From contig CM049317.1 of NCBI GenBank assembly GCA_026874595.1, forward strand, positions 59,292,118 to 59,356,117: a stretch of 64,000 nt of DNA, written 5' to 3'. The notes below the pieces were generated by a model. It did not search any database, was not told the DNA's origin, and saw only the letters and a program-made list of their open reading frames with translations. The translations under genes were made by a program, and so were the position numbers. Shown one piece after another: positions 1 through 13,300 of this stretch (within the stretch, counting starts at the first letter, position 1; each line of letters starts with the position of its first letter). Source of the DNA: Sipunculus nudus (lineage: Eukaryota > Annelida > Sipuncula > Golfingiida > Sipunculidae).

Positions 1-50
1 TATATATATATATATTTATATATATATATATATAAATATATATATATAAA
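1..50. repeat. (TA)n microsatellite at window edge
   Basis: An AT-alternating run opens the window, with a few T/A interruptions. It continues beyond the left edge, so its true length is unknown. Confidence 0.9.
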
Positions 51-661
51 ATTCATGCATAAATGCATATACGAAAGTAACAAAATCTTTCAATACAGGA
101 AGTTATCACATAAGGGGGCCCCGTGGGGGACGTGACCAATTTTCTAGAGGTTACAGAAGAGTGCATGTGATTGACTGTGACATCATTCAGACCGTCACGC
201 GTGACGAGATAGGACCCCGAGTAGTAATAATGGGGCGTGCTTCTCAATGTGTGAGTTTTGCGTTGATGTTGTTGTATTGGATTTTTTAGGTTAACTGCTA
301 AACTGTAAAATGGAGCATCTCGATCGTTAATACAATGTTTTGAAGTGTTTATGAAATACATAAAACTTTCTTATTTTATCATATTTTTATATCTGCCAGT
401 ATCTTTCATATGCCATTTATCCAATTTTATGTTATTTTTTAAAGTTAAAAGTTAATTTTAGGAGCCCCGATGGTAGGTGTTTAGAATGATTTTTATGTTC
501 AGAAATTCGAAATACTCATGAACTACATTTCCCAACCCCCTACACCAATGCGCTCAAAGGTGAACCTCAGAATTTCATTACAGTTTCTGTAAAAAAAAGA
601 CTCGTGTGTGTGTGTTTGGGGGGGGGGGGTGCTTGTGTGTTTATTATCAACATACCTCAAG

Positions 662-910
662 CAATCATAACCGGGATCTAATGGACATTTTCAGGGCATA
701 TCGGGAATAGGCCAAGGAAGAATCGATTAGATTTTTGGTGTGGATCCGGCCCATGATCCGGATTCAGGATCGTTATCACAAATGTACAGTCACTTATGCA
801 CGAATGAACCTGGGAAAATGGGCCGAATAAATGAATGCAAACACGGTTAATGACAAATGGAACCCCCACGTGGTGGAGGCTTGAATTCCTTAGAATGCAG
901 GTCTCGTCTT
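662..910. repeat. Dispersed repeat, family C, copy 1
   Basis: The block resembles the one at about 49240-49665 over several islands: a 'gatccgg/cat' rich part, 'cacaaatgtacagtcac', 'tatgcacgaatgaac' and 'gaatgcaaacac', ending in a 'ggtggaggc' type motif. The two copies are in the same orientation but clearly diverged. No transposase frame is visible. Confidence 0.7.
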
Positions 911-1138
911 TTTTTCTTGCTTTGTCCGATTTTCTCATCTGACTCGAACGCCCATGTTCTTGAATACACTTGGTGCTATGAATGAATCGGGGAATCAATG
1001 TTGATCTCGAGCATCCAATAGCTGGAGACTGGAAATGTTTCGAGTTAATTCGAGATTTTGAGAATGTTCGAGAGACTTCGAACTTATGTCGAGAAGGATG
1101 TCAATGTAAAACCAGTTCCTAGATTGATCGATCAATGG

Positions 1139-1160
1139 GGAGAGAGAGAGACAGACAGGG

Positions 1161-1196
<36 letters not shown>

Positions 1197-1207
1197 GGAG
1201 GGAGAGG
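1139..1207. repeat. (GA)n microsatellite with G run
   Basis: A GA-alternating tract is interrupted by CAGACAG and closes with about eleven G residues near 1187-1198. Confidence 0.9.
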
Positions 1208-1214
1208 GACACAG

Positions 1215-1310
1215 ACAGATAATACGGGGCGTTTAAGCGAAATGGTCATGGCTAAGCACTTGTGACCGTGAGGTTATGGGTTCGAGTCCCGTTCAGTCCC
1301 AAAGGCATCG
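1215..1310 (+). repeat. tRNA-derived SINE-like unit
   Basis: A pol III B-box-like stretch, GGTTCGAGTCCC (1279-1290), lies about 35 bases after an A-box-like 'tggctaagcac'. The spacing and motifs resemble the head of a tRNA-derived SINE. No complete cloverleaf is evident, so I do not call a functional tRNA. Confidence 0.45.
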
Positions 1311-2379
1311 TATAACGAATGACCTAGAACCTAAACAGGCTGCTTGGGATGTATATATGTCCTTAGGAGACTGGGAAAAGCTACAAGAATGATCAAGACC
1401 GATTGACCAGGAAGATAAGTGTAAAGTCGGGTGAGACTGACGTCGTCAATGATATAAGACCATAAACCAGACCTTTATATTTAAGCGTATAGAAAAGATA
1501 TATTTGGGACTATGACTCAACTGAATCATACCAGATCTATCATAATATAGGCACCTCTCGCTTAAGTACAACCATGGAGATGGAATTAGTACTGTGATTT
1601 CTTTTTGTATTTGACTTTAGCGCACAGTAACACTGTTATTTTTTATTTTTTCTGTAAGGTTAAGTTTACCTGCTTGTCAATTCGCGCGTAATTTGTTTTT
1701 GATCAAAGCAAACCGTTCCTAGAGATTGGTCTGTCCCGGCTGAGAAATGAGTGGGTGTGCACATGCAATAGCAATTTTCGCAGGATTTTTTCATGTGAGC
1801 TAGTCCCTTGTCAGTGAAATCTACTTTAGTAATACACAACAGGAGAGTGCTAACCAAAATTGATATCTGCTAAATTCATTACATCTGAAAAGAATATTTT
1901 TCTAGTACGGGACTGAAATGCCAAGAGATACTGCACTATCCTCGGTGATAATCCTAGAACAACATGCAGGCACCGGCAGCCAGATCAAAGAGCTTTCACA
2001 CCTAAATGCGAGTTTTCTTATGAAGGTCGCAAGCAACATCAGACGGGCTCCCCGATCCCTGTGCTCACTCCATCTAATTCTAGCTCCATGGTACAACCAT
2101 ATGTATAGTTTCTGTACAACAAGTTTAAGTGTATTGATGTCGTGAGTATAAATATACAAGAAGATACCTAGAAAGTACACAGCATGTTGTAATTCTCTGT
2201 AGAGGCCTGGAGGAGTGTCTGTAGCAAGGGATCAGGCATACATTCTCCTCGCCAAGTTAATGAACCGTTACATACATGTGGAATAATTTGCCTCTATTTA
2301 CAATAGCTGGGGCATTGAGCGCGAAAAGGGGTCACAAAGAACTAGGTCAGGCAAGTGGATATACAAGTATATACAATTT

Positions 2380-2407
2380 ATGTATATATATATATATATA
2401 TATATAT
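2380..2407. repeat. Short (TA)n tract
   Basis: About 14 TA units lie roughly 350 bases 5' of the first lectin exon. Confidence 0.85.
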
Positions 2408-2619
2408 CATGGGACCTTTTTTTAGGCTTTGTCATCAGTTCTCCAGGGTTAGATACCCCCTTTTCCTAAATTCTGGATCCGCCCCTGCAATCTCCGTGTG
2501 CAGATCAAATATGGGTCACTCTGACATATATTTATGTTTTATGTCGAGTATCATATGCAGCTCAACATCATGGTCACATATTACAAGTTATGATATTATT
2601 AGTATCATCATTATCAACA

Positions 2620-2681
2620 CCATTATTATTATTATTATTGTTATTATTATTATTTTATTATTATTATTATTATTATTATTG
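2620..2681. repeat. (TTA)n trinucleotide tract
   Basis: ATT/TTA units run with minor interruptions and end about 75 bases before the splice acceptor at 2751-2755. The tract makes a T-rich stretch upstream of the exon. Confidence 0.85.
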
Positions 2682-2755
2682 ATGTTATCATTGGACGACT
2701 TTGTACATATATAATATTTTGTTGTCATTTTATTATTAAATTTTCCTCCTTACAG

Positions 2756-2980
2756 CACAAGACTGCGATCTAGAAAGAGGAAATTCATGTTACAAGTTTT
2801 CTACGAACACTGCCAGCTGGTTCGCCGCCGCCGATTCCTGTCGAACACAAGGGGGGACTCTGGTGGAGATCGAAGATGAGCTGGAGGATGAGCTCATTAA
2901 AAATAAGATGGATACATTAGGCAGGGACACCATGTGGACAGGAGGCAGAGAGACAAGAACCGACTGGAGGTGGATAAAAG
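2756..2980 (+). CDS. Exon: N-terminal half of first CTLD
   Basis: The acceptor TTACAG precedes two bases of a split codon, and the exon ends after one base (phase 1) at AAAAG|GTAAAA. The translation holds the long-form N-terminal Cys pair (DC...SCYKF), the helix Cys (AADSCRTQGGTLVEI), an altered WIG motif (MWTGG) and the WxW motif (DWRWIK). The half-domain lacks the conserved C-terminal Cys residues, which are supplied by the exon at 9071. Confidence 0.88.
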
Positions 2981-3923
2981 GTAAAACGTTTCCTATATTT
3001 CGCTAAACGGAGTGAGAACCGTGCAGACTTAATTTAAGTGGGTTAAATGTGATTTATATCTAGCCCTGCCAAAACTTAAGTATTTATGTTTGCAACTAAA
3101 ATGCGTAAAATAAACGTGATTCCATGTATCGATAGACGTAACTCCATGCTAGCTATTGAAATGGGTCGGCCAGATAGTCGGAAACTAGTTATTTAAATTG
3201 CCGCGAGGTAGCAGTACCTGATCAAAGTGTTGCTTCTCAGCAAGAGCATGTTTGATGGCTCTCTCAGCGGAAAGAATCGATGCTTAATCATTGCATCGAA
3301 TGGGCCAGTCTACTTTATATCCCAAAGGAGGAATTTTTTAATAGTCTCGTCTGAAATGGACGGAGAAATATGCAGGAAAATTAAGGGTGGATAAAAAGTA
3401 ACTAATGACTTAAAATCGGGAAGCGTATCGTCTAAAACGAACTGGGAGAGATTGGGCACAATTAAAAACGAATCCTTTCTGAGACAAAGAGGGTAGGTGT
3501 AGAGGTGCGGGCTATTTATGGATTAAATAAAGTAGACCCCTCCGGTTTAAGGTATATAACTTATTTTAATGATAATGAGTGTACTATAGCAAAAAAAACA
3601 GAAATTTGATAAAAAAAAAGGAACACCATTTCATATTTATATACTTCGTGTGGGTCAAGAACTAACCCGTAAAAATACGAACATTAACAACTTTCCCGAG
3701 GAAATCATCATAACTGACAATTTAAGATATGCCAAATGCCTGTGTTCACACGGTTACATATATAACAGTTCACTTTGCCCGTAAAATAGTTAAATAAATT
3801 TATTATGATAATATACATGCATGTTCTGACCATACAGCCATGCCAAACCAGTGACCAAATAGTAACTGATTTTGGAGAAATCTGGCAGCCAAATATGTAA
3901 GAAAATAGGGGCACCTGTAATAC

Positions 3924-3955
<32 letters not shown>

Positions 3956-4835
3956 ACCCTTACACCAGTCTTTTCTGCTGGACATGAGGAGGGCGTTTAC
4001 TGAGTCACACAGACTGGGACCAGCTAATGTACAAATTATTTGCACTTCCTTAACCGGCCAAACATTGCATGTGACCTTCGGGGGCACGGCTAATACTGAA
4101 GTATCCCTTCGACTTGTCACCTTGACCCCCAGGGGATTGAGAAAGCCTTAGTAAACCACGCACTTGAATTTCATTTGAATATGCTGCTCCTGGTTAAACT
4201 CTGTGAAGGCTATGGGGACGTTTTGGTGACCAGAACTCAAATCAGTTGAACAATCTAAACATATTTTTGGTTGATTTGAGAGGGCTGATTTTTAAACTAA
4301 TTAAACTAGATTTTTCTTTTTGTTACCTGTGCAAAGGTTATGTCGCCGTCCCTCTGTGTCTGTTCGTCAAATTTTAACCAAAGAAATCGTTACAAATGAA
4401 TTCAACAATTTCACGCAAAGATATACACTGCTCACGTAGCGGTTACACACTGCACTCGTTCTAAATCTCCTTTATTTTAACCGCTGCTTTGTATAGCAAG
4501 AATCTCGAGGTTTCACCGCCAGGGCTGGCACAGAACAAAGAATTGAAATCAGACCAATGAGATCACTGGTATCGCATTGTGCATCCAGCTCCCAGTTCCA
4601 ACCCGCGGCAAAAACCAGGAGAATCTTACTATATAAAGCAGCGGATAAAACGAAGGAGACTCAAATGACTGTAGTGTATAACCGCGATGAGTATAATAAG
4701 GACGGTCTTGGATTTATCTAAATCTTGCCGTTGGTCTAAACATAAACTTATGGTTGTCAGAGGTGGCCCACTCTGTTAGCTCGTGCTCTTAGAAGAATAA
4801 AACGTGGACAACAAAATGAAAGTTTAAAGATTAGA

Positions 4836-4930
<95 letters not shown>

Positions 4931-7900
4931 TAAAAGAGATTAAATTGATAATTTGCCATAATGTTTGGTGGTGGATGGTCTACTCAAGTTCGGGCTGCTA
5001 GTCCTGTGCAAGGCTCCTCTATACTTAATAATCGGCCGGGTTTAACGAGAGAAACGATGTCGAGGGCAATTATTTATTTAAAGCAATGGATCTCGTAGGG
5101 CTGGTTTCTTGTAAAATGTACACCCCAGAAATTTCGTTTGGACTTTTCTATAAACCACCCCCACCCCATCCCACACACACACACACTTTCTAAAACAAAC
5201 GGACAAAAAAACTTTTTCTCCTTGCGGAAACCCTGAATTTTAATAAGTTAAATCTGATACAATACTTTCATTTATATAGACAAATGTTGATAAGTCCGTT
5301 GGAACCAGAGGATCTTACCATAAAGACTTCATGGATGGCGCAATGGGTATTACCATAAAAACTCAACGAATGACGAAATGGATATTTACCGTAAATCTAA
5401 AAGAACGACTGAATGGATATTACCATAAAGACTTCATGACACGTCCTTTGTTTTAGATGAGACCTTCATTCAATACCAGGGGTGTTTTAACGATTCACCG
5501 CGTGACCGAGATTTGGATAACCAGATCAACGTCCCAAGCAACGAGATCACACCGAGTTACTGCAACAGACAATGCAGTCAAGCAGGGTACAAGTACGCTA
5601 GCGTACAGTTCTTATCGGTAAGTCTTATATCAAATATTCAAACAACCTTAGAAAATGCTGATTCGGACTAATTCAACTTTTTTCATTACAAACATTAAAC
5701 GATATGACATGCTTCAAACATAGTGTTTGTTGTTACAGGTGCCCTTTTAATTGTGTGACACGGGCGTAACTCGTGTTGTAGGGCCTCGCCTGGCCGCGTG
5801 TTGCACTCTCAGTTTAACCCGGATTGGTTGAACTCTCTTTGTCATGCTAGTCTGGGGTTTTCTCGCCTGGCCGGGCCGGGCTGGCTCACGGTTGAACCCT
5901 GGCGTGTAGATACACAGTGTTCTTTGTTCTAGTATGTTCTTTGAGCGTGTTTATTATGTTAGGTTCTTTAGATTGTTCGATTAATGGAAAATTCTCAGCT
6001 TGAGGTGAAAAGTTATATAAAGAGGCTGTGTTTTAATGCCGAGAGAGAGGTGAGAGAATATTCCAGCGGACACAGAAGCGTGTATGTCAGTTTGTGGGAC
6101 CTATTCCGATAAGTGCGGCAATTATAGATTTTCTTCTGGATTTGTGACGAATCTTATTTGGTCTTCATTTATTTCGGGTTTGTTTCAAGAGCTTTACATT
6201 GGAATGGGACTCCGAGAAAATTTGTGTGAACTGTTCGTCCGGCTTATACATTTTAAAGGACTTATCGCTGTGACAGTGGTGGTATCCAGGTACTGTGCAC
6301 TTTGTTTTAATTATACTGTGTGATTGTGTTGATTTGTTATTATACTGCTGTTATACTGTGTAATTGTATTGATTTAGTGTATTGTAATGTTGAGGTTGTT
6401 TTAATAATGAATTATAGTTATTTGTTAACAAAAAAACCCACTGACTTCTTTATTCATTCCCCTAGACATTTCACGCTGCCTAGTGTTACAGAATCTGATT
6501 TTTTTATCTCCTTAACAAAACTTATATTCATCACGCATACGTGATATGTTGATATTAGGTCCCGTAACATTGTTAATGTAAGTAATTGTTATAATTACAA
6601 TAATTGTATAACATTTTCGGAACTTCAAATTTTAAACTTTAAACGAGTGTGTCACAGTATACAATTTGTATAATTTACATACTATACTTTTTATAATCTA
6701 TGTATACTTATCTAATATTTGCCATTGTCATATTCTCGTTTGCATATTGTTGCATATGTTTAGTTAATATCCTAGAGTGTACAATTATCTTAGACTTCAA
6801 TGTAGGTATTCGCGTATTAATCATGTATTTATCTTCATGCTATATATTCAGCATTTTACATTTTTATTCTATATGTCTTCCATATTTAACGTGCTTGCTC
6901 TCTCATATCTAACGAGGATCTGCTCGGCAGACTTACCTGTTCGGGTAGCTGCTCTCTCACTGCTATGCAGTGCTGAGGGACATGGCATTGCCACTACCTC
7001 ATGGCAAGTTTGTTGAGTCGGGTCCATAAAGGATGAGTGTAGTAACTTTGCCTTTTATGTGTATACGATTTAAATGTTCACTGGACCGAGGACCCTATTG
7101 AAAATAAGCATATTGTGCTGAATAAGTCATCCTGGTAAAATATCTATGAAATAAATAATAAATTAAAATTAATAACGAGTATATATGTCATAATGAATGA
7201 GTCAGATCTGGGCCGTGCTATTTGGATGTTTGATTCTAAAATTTTATTTAAAACACAACCATTTTATGATTAATTAGCAGAACTAAAGTTACTGTATTCA
7301 GTGACTATGTCTTTTATATTTACGTATAAGATAAATAGTATAATGTATAATATCACATAAGGTGTACGTATAATGAAACCCGAGTAATAAGACCACCCGA
7401 TGAACTAGCGAAAAGTAGTCTTAATTCACAGATTGTCTTATTGAACAGGTCAGTTATATCCATTATGAATGCGTTCGCTTTACTCAAGAGTGGTCTTAAT
7501 AGATCCCTGGTCTTTTTATAAAGGTGGTCTTTCAGACAGGTTCCACTGTTTATTTTATTTGCACACACACTAGTTTTTTTTGTTTTAAGTTATTATGAAA
7601 TGGTTATTGTGTTATGTGTTCATAGGATGGAGTGACAATTTTGTGCCGCTGCGGTAATTCATACGGGAAACATGGACAGACGGATGGCTGTGCCGTACAA
7701 TGCCAACTGGACAAAGATCAGTATTGCGGGGGATACAATAAACAATCCGTTTATAGGCTGGACGGTAGGTACCATGCACACAAGCACACACACAAGCACA
7801 CAAATGTAATCTTCGCGAAACGTTCAAAATGTGGAAATCGCGAAATTTCAACCTCTGAAATATAAAGCCAACCACAGTATATGCACATGTATATTTTATG

Positions 7901-10269
7901 AACTTCTTCGCACTGCTCCACTCCTGACGTAGTGGTCCATTTACATTCGTTCTACAATGTTTGCCACTTAACCACTGTTTGTAATAGCGGGCCAGTGAGA
8001 GCTGGGTTTCGCATGTCTGATCATGGAGTCAGAATTAGAAGGATAGCACGGGGATGTACTTGCAGCATCAAATGGATCCGCGTCCTAGTCCCAAAGGTTT
8101 TATTGCTGCTTCTTTTCAACCCCTGCTTTAGAAAGCAGATGTTAAGTGCAAGGGTTAATAGACGGTTGTATCATGACCGCTTAGCAGGAATTGTATTAGT
8201 GAAATTATCAAGAATGCGTTGATAGCATTAATTATGTTGAATTAATAACAGACCTTTGCCAGTTTCTTATACTTTTGCTATTTACGCAAAATATCGTGTT
8301 ATTAAAATATTTCTGCAATGCGCTTGTGCTTATACTATAATTACTTAAACATACTGCTGCTCATTTCAATAAGAAAAAATGCAAAACAATTAAGATATTG
8401 ACATAAATACATAGCCAGATGGCGCATCCTACATGGCCTTATTTAAATTTTAATATCTTTCGATTTTAACATAACATTTTGAATAAAAATGAAGATAGGA
8501 CTTTAATCATTAAGTTGTTGGAAGTGTAATATTATTTGTCATACTTAATCCTCAAATACTGTAATAAGATCTAAGTTCACAGGGTGAATGTAGAGGTGAT
8601 CCGGCATTAGTGCTTGAACGTTCAGTTTAACTCGCAACATTAACTTTCTCTTTAATCTATGTAACCGATAAAAATAGGTGTGTCTGCATACATATACAGT
8701 CTGTACGGTGCATGCCTGATTTTTTTCACCCATGTCACTCTATCTTACCCTCTGTATTTTTGCTATTGTGCAAGATATATTAATCCCAGGCTCTATTGCT
8801 TTTATTAGATTGCAATGAAGATTAAATTAAAGTTACAGTTGATCCAAACGCATACGCGGTCAAGTTCAAGGATAGCATATAATGCCATCTGTTTAAGAAC
8901 CCGGTACTATTAAAACAATCCGTGACGTCAGGGGTGGTCTTCACCGAAAGGTCGTGCTTAATGGATTAACCATTCATTTTATGTGCGAAGTGAACTATTT
9001 TGAATATTGTGCGGTGTTTTGAGCTCTATCAGTACTCTCTAATTTATTACTGGTCTTTTTTTTCCTGTAGCTCCGTCTTTCAACAAATGGTATCGTGACC
9101 AGCCCAACAACTATGACCCTTATCAGGAATGTTTGGCGTTGGTTAATGGTAACCAGTACAGATGGGGAGACGAGTCGTGTAGCCAGAAGCATAAGTATAT
9201 ATGTCAATACGGTAAGTACTCATGTATAAGTCGAACGTATACTATAAAAGTATGTATGTCACTTGAATCACTGACTCCCTTCTGGTAATTGTGCAGGTAA
9301 AATATTAATAACAAATATGGTTACACACAAATAGCTATAAACATGGTCATATCATCGTCCTAAGTGCTAAGGAAATTTGGTCTTCATATCGACTTCAGCA
9401 ATTTTTAGGTGGTTAAGACCAAATCTTTCGGCCTGGACCCCTCCCCCCCCCTTGAGGAGAAGGGAAAGCAATAAACAATCAAATAAGTTTGTGTTTAAAG
9501 CCGGAAATAATCTTCCACGACATTGTCGAGCTACCATAGAAGTATTGGGAGGACAGAGCTTATATTTCATGAGTTTCAGGATGGCTAGAAATATTTTAAA
9601 AGAGTGATAATGATGATAAACGGTTAATAATCCTTGCGTTTATGCTTTCCTCCCAAACAGATATTGAGTTCGCTGCCTGCCAGCGTCAGGGATACACTTT
9701 CGCTGGAAGCGCCTGTTTGAGTCGCCATAACACCGAGATCACGTGGTTTTGGGCGCGAGATGACTGCGAGAAGCGCGGGGGATATTTGATGAAGATGTCC
9801 AGTGAGGAGCTTTACCAGGAGGTGTTCAGACTGCTGGACGGCAGTGGTACTAAGTGGTGGATTGGGGCCACCAACCGGAAATGGACGTGGCCTTCAGGTG
9901 AGTTTGGAAGAGTCGCTAATACATTTGAATATTTGAAGTGTGGAATTCGGACAGTATTTTGTCCGTATCTGGGAGAAACCCGTGTATAAGAAGTAGCTGG
10001 TTTTCAAATCTACTTTTCAATGAACAGTCAAAAGTGTCTGCCTTATACAGGTAGGACTGCGTTCCTCTGAGAAGGTAGACAAACCTTAAATATAAGGTTA
10101 TTTTTATCAGATGAAAACATAGAGAGGTCGATCCTTGATTCGAACCCATGTCGGTCGGTGCCAAATGGTATCGCCTTACAACCGGTTCGACAAAAAAGCA
10201 AGCAGGCTACTATGGCGCGACAGATAGGTCCGCCTTTATAAGTTTTTATGCACTCTCATTACAATATAC

Positions 10270-10320
<51 letters not shown>

Positions 10321-13300
10321 TGTGTGTGTGTGTGTTAATTTGGCTAACTGTAGAATTTGCTTATGATTGTATACATGTTAAATAGATTGAAAAAAAAAAG
10401 AAAACACTGATCGATATGGATTAATGACAGATCTAAGGAAACAGTTGGGATCCACCCAGATATATTGTGATCGCGTTGATGGCCATAACATGCCCCTGCA
10501 CTGTAATAAAGCCTCCCCCGTAGGAAGGGAAACCTTATAGGTGTTGATGAGTTTATTTCAAATATGGGTTCAAAACCATCGATTTTATTTTTTCATCTTT
10601 CTTCTGCCATTTTCTGTTTGTGTTAGATCTCCAATATAGCTGACTTTTCAAAAGCTGAAATTTAGGCACAATATTCGTCATCTGTCACAATTTGAACCTG
10701 GTATTTAATTTTGACCTTCACCTTCCTCCATAGGTAGTACACTAAATAGCCGATTCCTAATTAACTCGTTGTTGCGGATGGTGAGGGGGGGGGGTTCCAA
10801 TGATCGCTTGGCGATTGAATACATCTTGCACACTACATTTGTACAGGGCAAGAGATCAAGTACACAGGTTGGCACGATAGGACGCCGGATTCCCCGCAGG
10901 AAGAATGCCTTCTGCTGAAAAGAGCCCCCGGCATTCAGTGGGACGATGACGGCTGTAACAAGGAGCATCACTTTGTCTGCGAGATAGGTAACTAACACAT
11001 GCACCCGAACATACTCACACACATGTACACACATAGGTAGCTACCATACACACATACACGCAGGGATACATCTGTCTCAAGCGCTACCTTTTTGACATGT
11101 ATAAAACACATATATACAGAGTCATAAACACACGATTGGAAAACACTCAGGAAAAAATGGAATCAGATCGCACATCTACCCCCCCCTCCCCCCCCCCCCC
11201 CACACACACACACTTTCTTGCGAAAATATGGGGATCAGACTACATATCTTTACAACAATGCAGTCGCATAGAACGACCTCCCTACCATATTGGTGACACC
11301 TGTCGACGACAACAGACTATATACGTTATTTACCATCCTGTTCCGTATTGCCTTTCTGTTGGCCTGAAAGTGACATATCGGTTTGAGAGCCGAGGGACAA
11401 TACAGCTGTCCGAAGGCCAATCCGAAGGCAATACCCGACAAGCCGGTTCATAATAATTTATTAAACGGCTACGCATGTTATACACACAATCAACCGTGTA
11501 CAATCACTCTATCTAAACAAAGTACTCAAGAAAAACATTTCTAAAGTGCACACGCGCCGACATCTACACACTTTCGGGGTCCTTCTTTGTTGTCAGCTTC
11601 ATTCCCGGGCGTTCCATCACAGAGCATAGTGACGTCACACGCCCCATGATGCTTGTTGATTTCATTCTGAGCGATGAGACACTGAGCATAGCCACGTCAC
11701 ACGAATCGTGATGTTTGTCGATTTCATTGAGTGCCGGGCTGATGCGAGCCCACTGTTTTAAATGAGTGTACAAGCCATATCACCCTAGAATAACGGGTCG
11801 TATCACTTATGTCGGGACTTCTTTATGCGGGTAATATTATGCGAGGCAGGTTAATAACTTAAATGAAATCTAAGATGATTATTCGAATTAAACCTATCTT
11901 ATCTTTAATGGTGAGGATCTTACCTGATGTCCTAGTATTTACTTGTTTGGATCTGTCAAAACCTAAGGTTATGGTTCACTGGACCTATCGTACCATCAAA
12001 CCCACCAGGTCATTCGGGCGGGAGGGGGGGGGGGCATGCTCGGGAAAAGAAGTCAATTAGGCAATAGAGAATAATGAAATGAAAATCATTTTTAAGTTTA
12101 TTGATCATAAGTTCACATGCTCTTATTCAAGCTTGGACAAGGAGAGTATGACATTATTTGCAATCACGTATATACACCCGTTATATCCTTAAATTGATTA
12201 AAAACATTCAATCATTTGGGAATCAAATGGGAAAAATTTTGTTGTCATGTCGTATTGATGTGTTACAATGAAGATTCGCACTCAACAGTTCATTGTCCCA
12301 AAGTGTTCTCTCAAGTAGTTTACTTGACATGCAACACTTTGCATGCTTATCTTAATATTCTGCCTTTTTTCCTCATCTTTGACCATATTTTCCTTGTAAA
12401 TAGAATTCTGTGTGAACGTACTGAAGAATGTTTTTTTTTTAAAGAAAAGGGGTAGCTTTTTTAGTCATCATGTCAAACAACTGTTCAGCAGTGGGGATCA
12501 AGAATTAATTTTAAGGGGGCAAAGAAGTTCGTTTATGGCTTAAAACGCCTTCGCCAAAACCAGTATTATAATTTATGTTGGTGCCACTATACTTTAATCA
12601 CGCTATTCAATTGTCGCTACCCCTCGTAAAAGCTCGTGTTTGTTCATGTAATGTCGGAAACCTTGCCAAGTGTGTCCTCAGGGGGAATCATTTTCCATAT
12701 TTTTAAATGAATTTTAAGAAATTTTTCTTTATTTTGAGAAGGGGCTATCACAAGGCCACTTGCCAGAAACTGAGCTAGTGTATTCACGATAGTGTTTGTG
12801 AATCTGCAGCGCCATCTATCGTTCGGGAATTAAACTAAACTTGCTTTCAAGTGAAACATAATTAACAGGTAGTATTCAAAAATTGCGGGAGACATGATTT
12901 TGGGGCATTTTAGAATCAAAGCGGTATATTAATGATCACGATTTTATTTCGGCCGATATTATATTACCTAAAATCAATTACCACCTGTGATATATTATGC
13001 ATTTAATGTCAATGTAAAGAACAGCAAATGGAGTGTGCATAGTCTGATACGCTCCTCACTCAACGGTTACACACATCAGAGGGCTAAGAATTTGTGTCTA
13101 GGTGTCATCAGACCTGCGAGAACAGGTGTCGCATCTCTAAAATGTGGAGCTTGATGCAAAATGCGATACCATGAACTCATTGGTCTGATTTCATTTCTTG
13201 TTCTGGGCGCACCCTGATGGCCGAACCCAGAGAATCTTTCTATACAAAGCAGCGGTTACACGGAAAGAAATCTGGAATAGTCTGCAGTGTATATCATCTT

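Larger units (their letters stand above)
51..2755. other. Upstream/intron DNA without a recognisable exon
   Basis: This stretch lies 5' of the first recognised lectin exon. I read each ATG on the plus strand for a short signal-peptide exon that ends in phase 1, which is what the exon at 2756 needs, and found none. The nearest candidates (ATG at 351 and near 234) give hydrophobic peptides but no phase-1 donor before a stop. The stretch holds a dispersed repeat copy, a SINE-like unit and simple repeats listed separately. It is probably intron of the lectin gene, with the first exon outside the window. Confidence 0.55.
2981..5456 (+). other. Intron 1 of the lectin gene
   Basis: This 2.5-kb intron carries family B repeat (about 3058-3320, minus), the family A foldback element (4420-4690), adjoining (TA)n/(GA)n microsatellites (4841-4926) and a 35-bp minisatellite just before the acceptor. 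The chance frames around 3700-4120 show no coding character. Confidence 0.75.
5618..7625 (+). other. Intron 2 (within the WSC domain)
   Basis: This 2-kb intron splits the WSC domain. It holds a family D repeat (about 6985-7165) and a degenerate mariner-like MITE (7364-7548). The open frames at 6084-7016 are AT-rich and have no recognisable protein features. Confidence 0.7.
9898..10846 (+). other. Intron 5 of the lectin gene
   Basis: This intron of about 950 bases holds a tRNA-like SINE remnant (about 10135-10240) and a (TA)n-(GT)n microsatellite (10271-10336). Confidence 0.7.

Noticed and set aside
231-295. Short frame MGRASQCVSFALMLLYWIF as a signal peptide
   Set aside because: It meets a TAG stop directly, with no phase-1 donor ahead of it.
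351-461. Hydrophobic N-terminus from ATG 351 as the missing signal-peptide exon
   Set aside because: The only GT sites before the stop give phase 0, whereas the exon at 2756 needs a phase-1 donor.
1215-1310. Functional tRNA gene
   Set aside because: Only the B box is clear; no paired acceptor stem was found.
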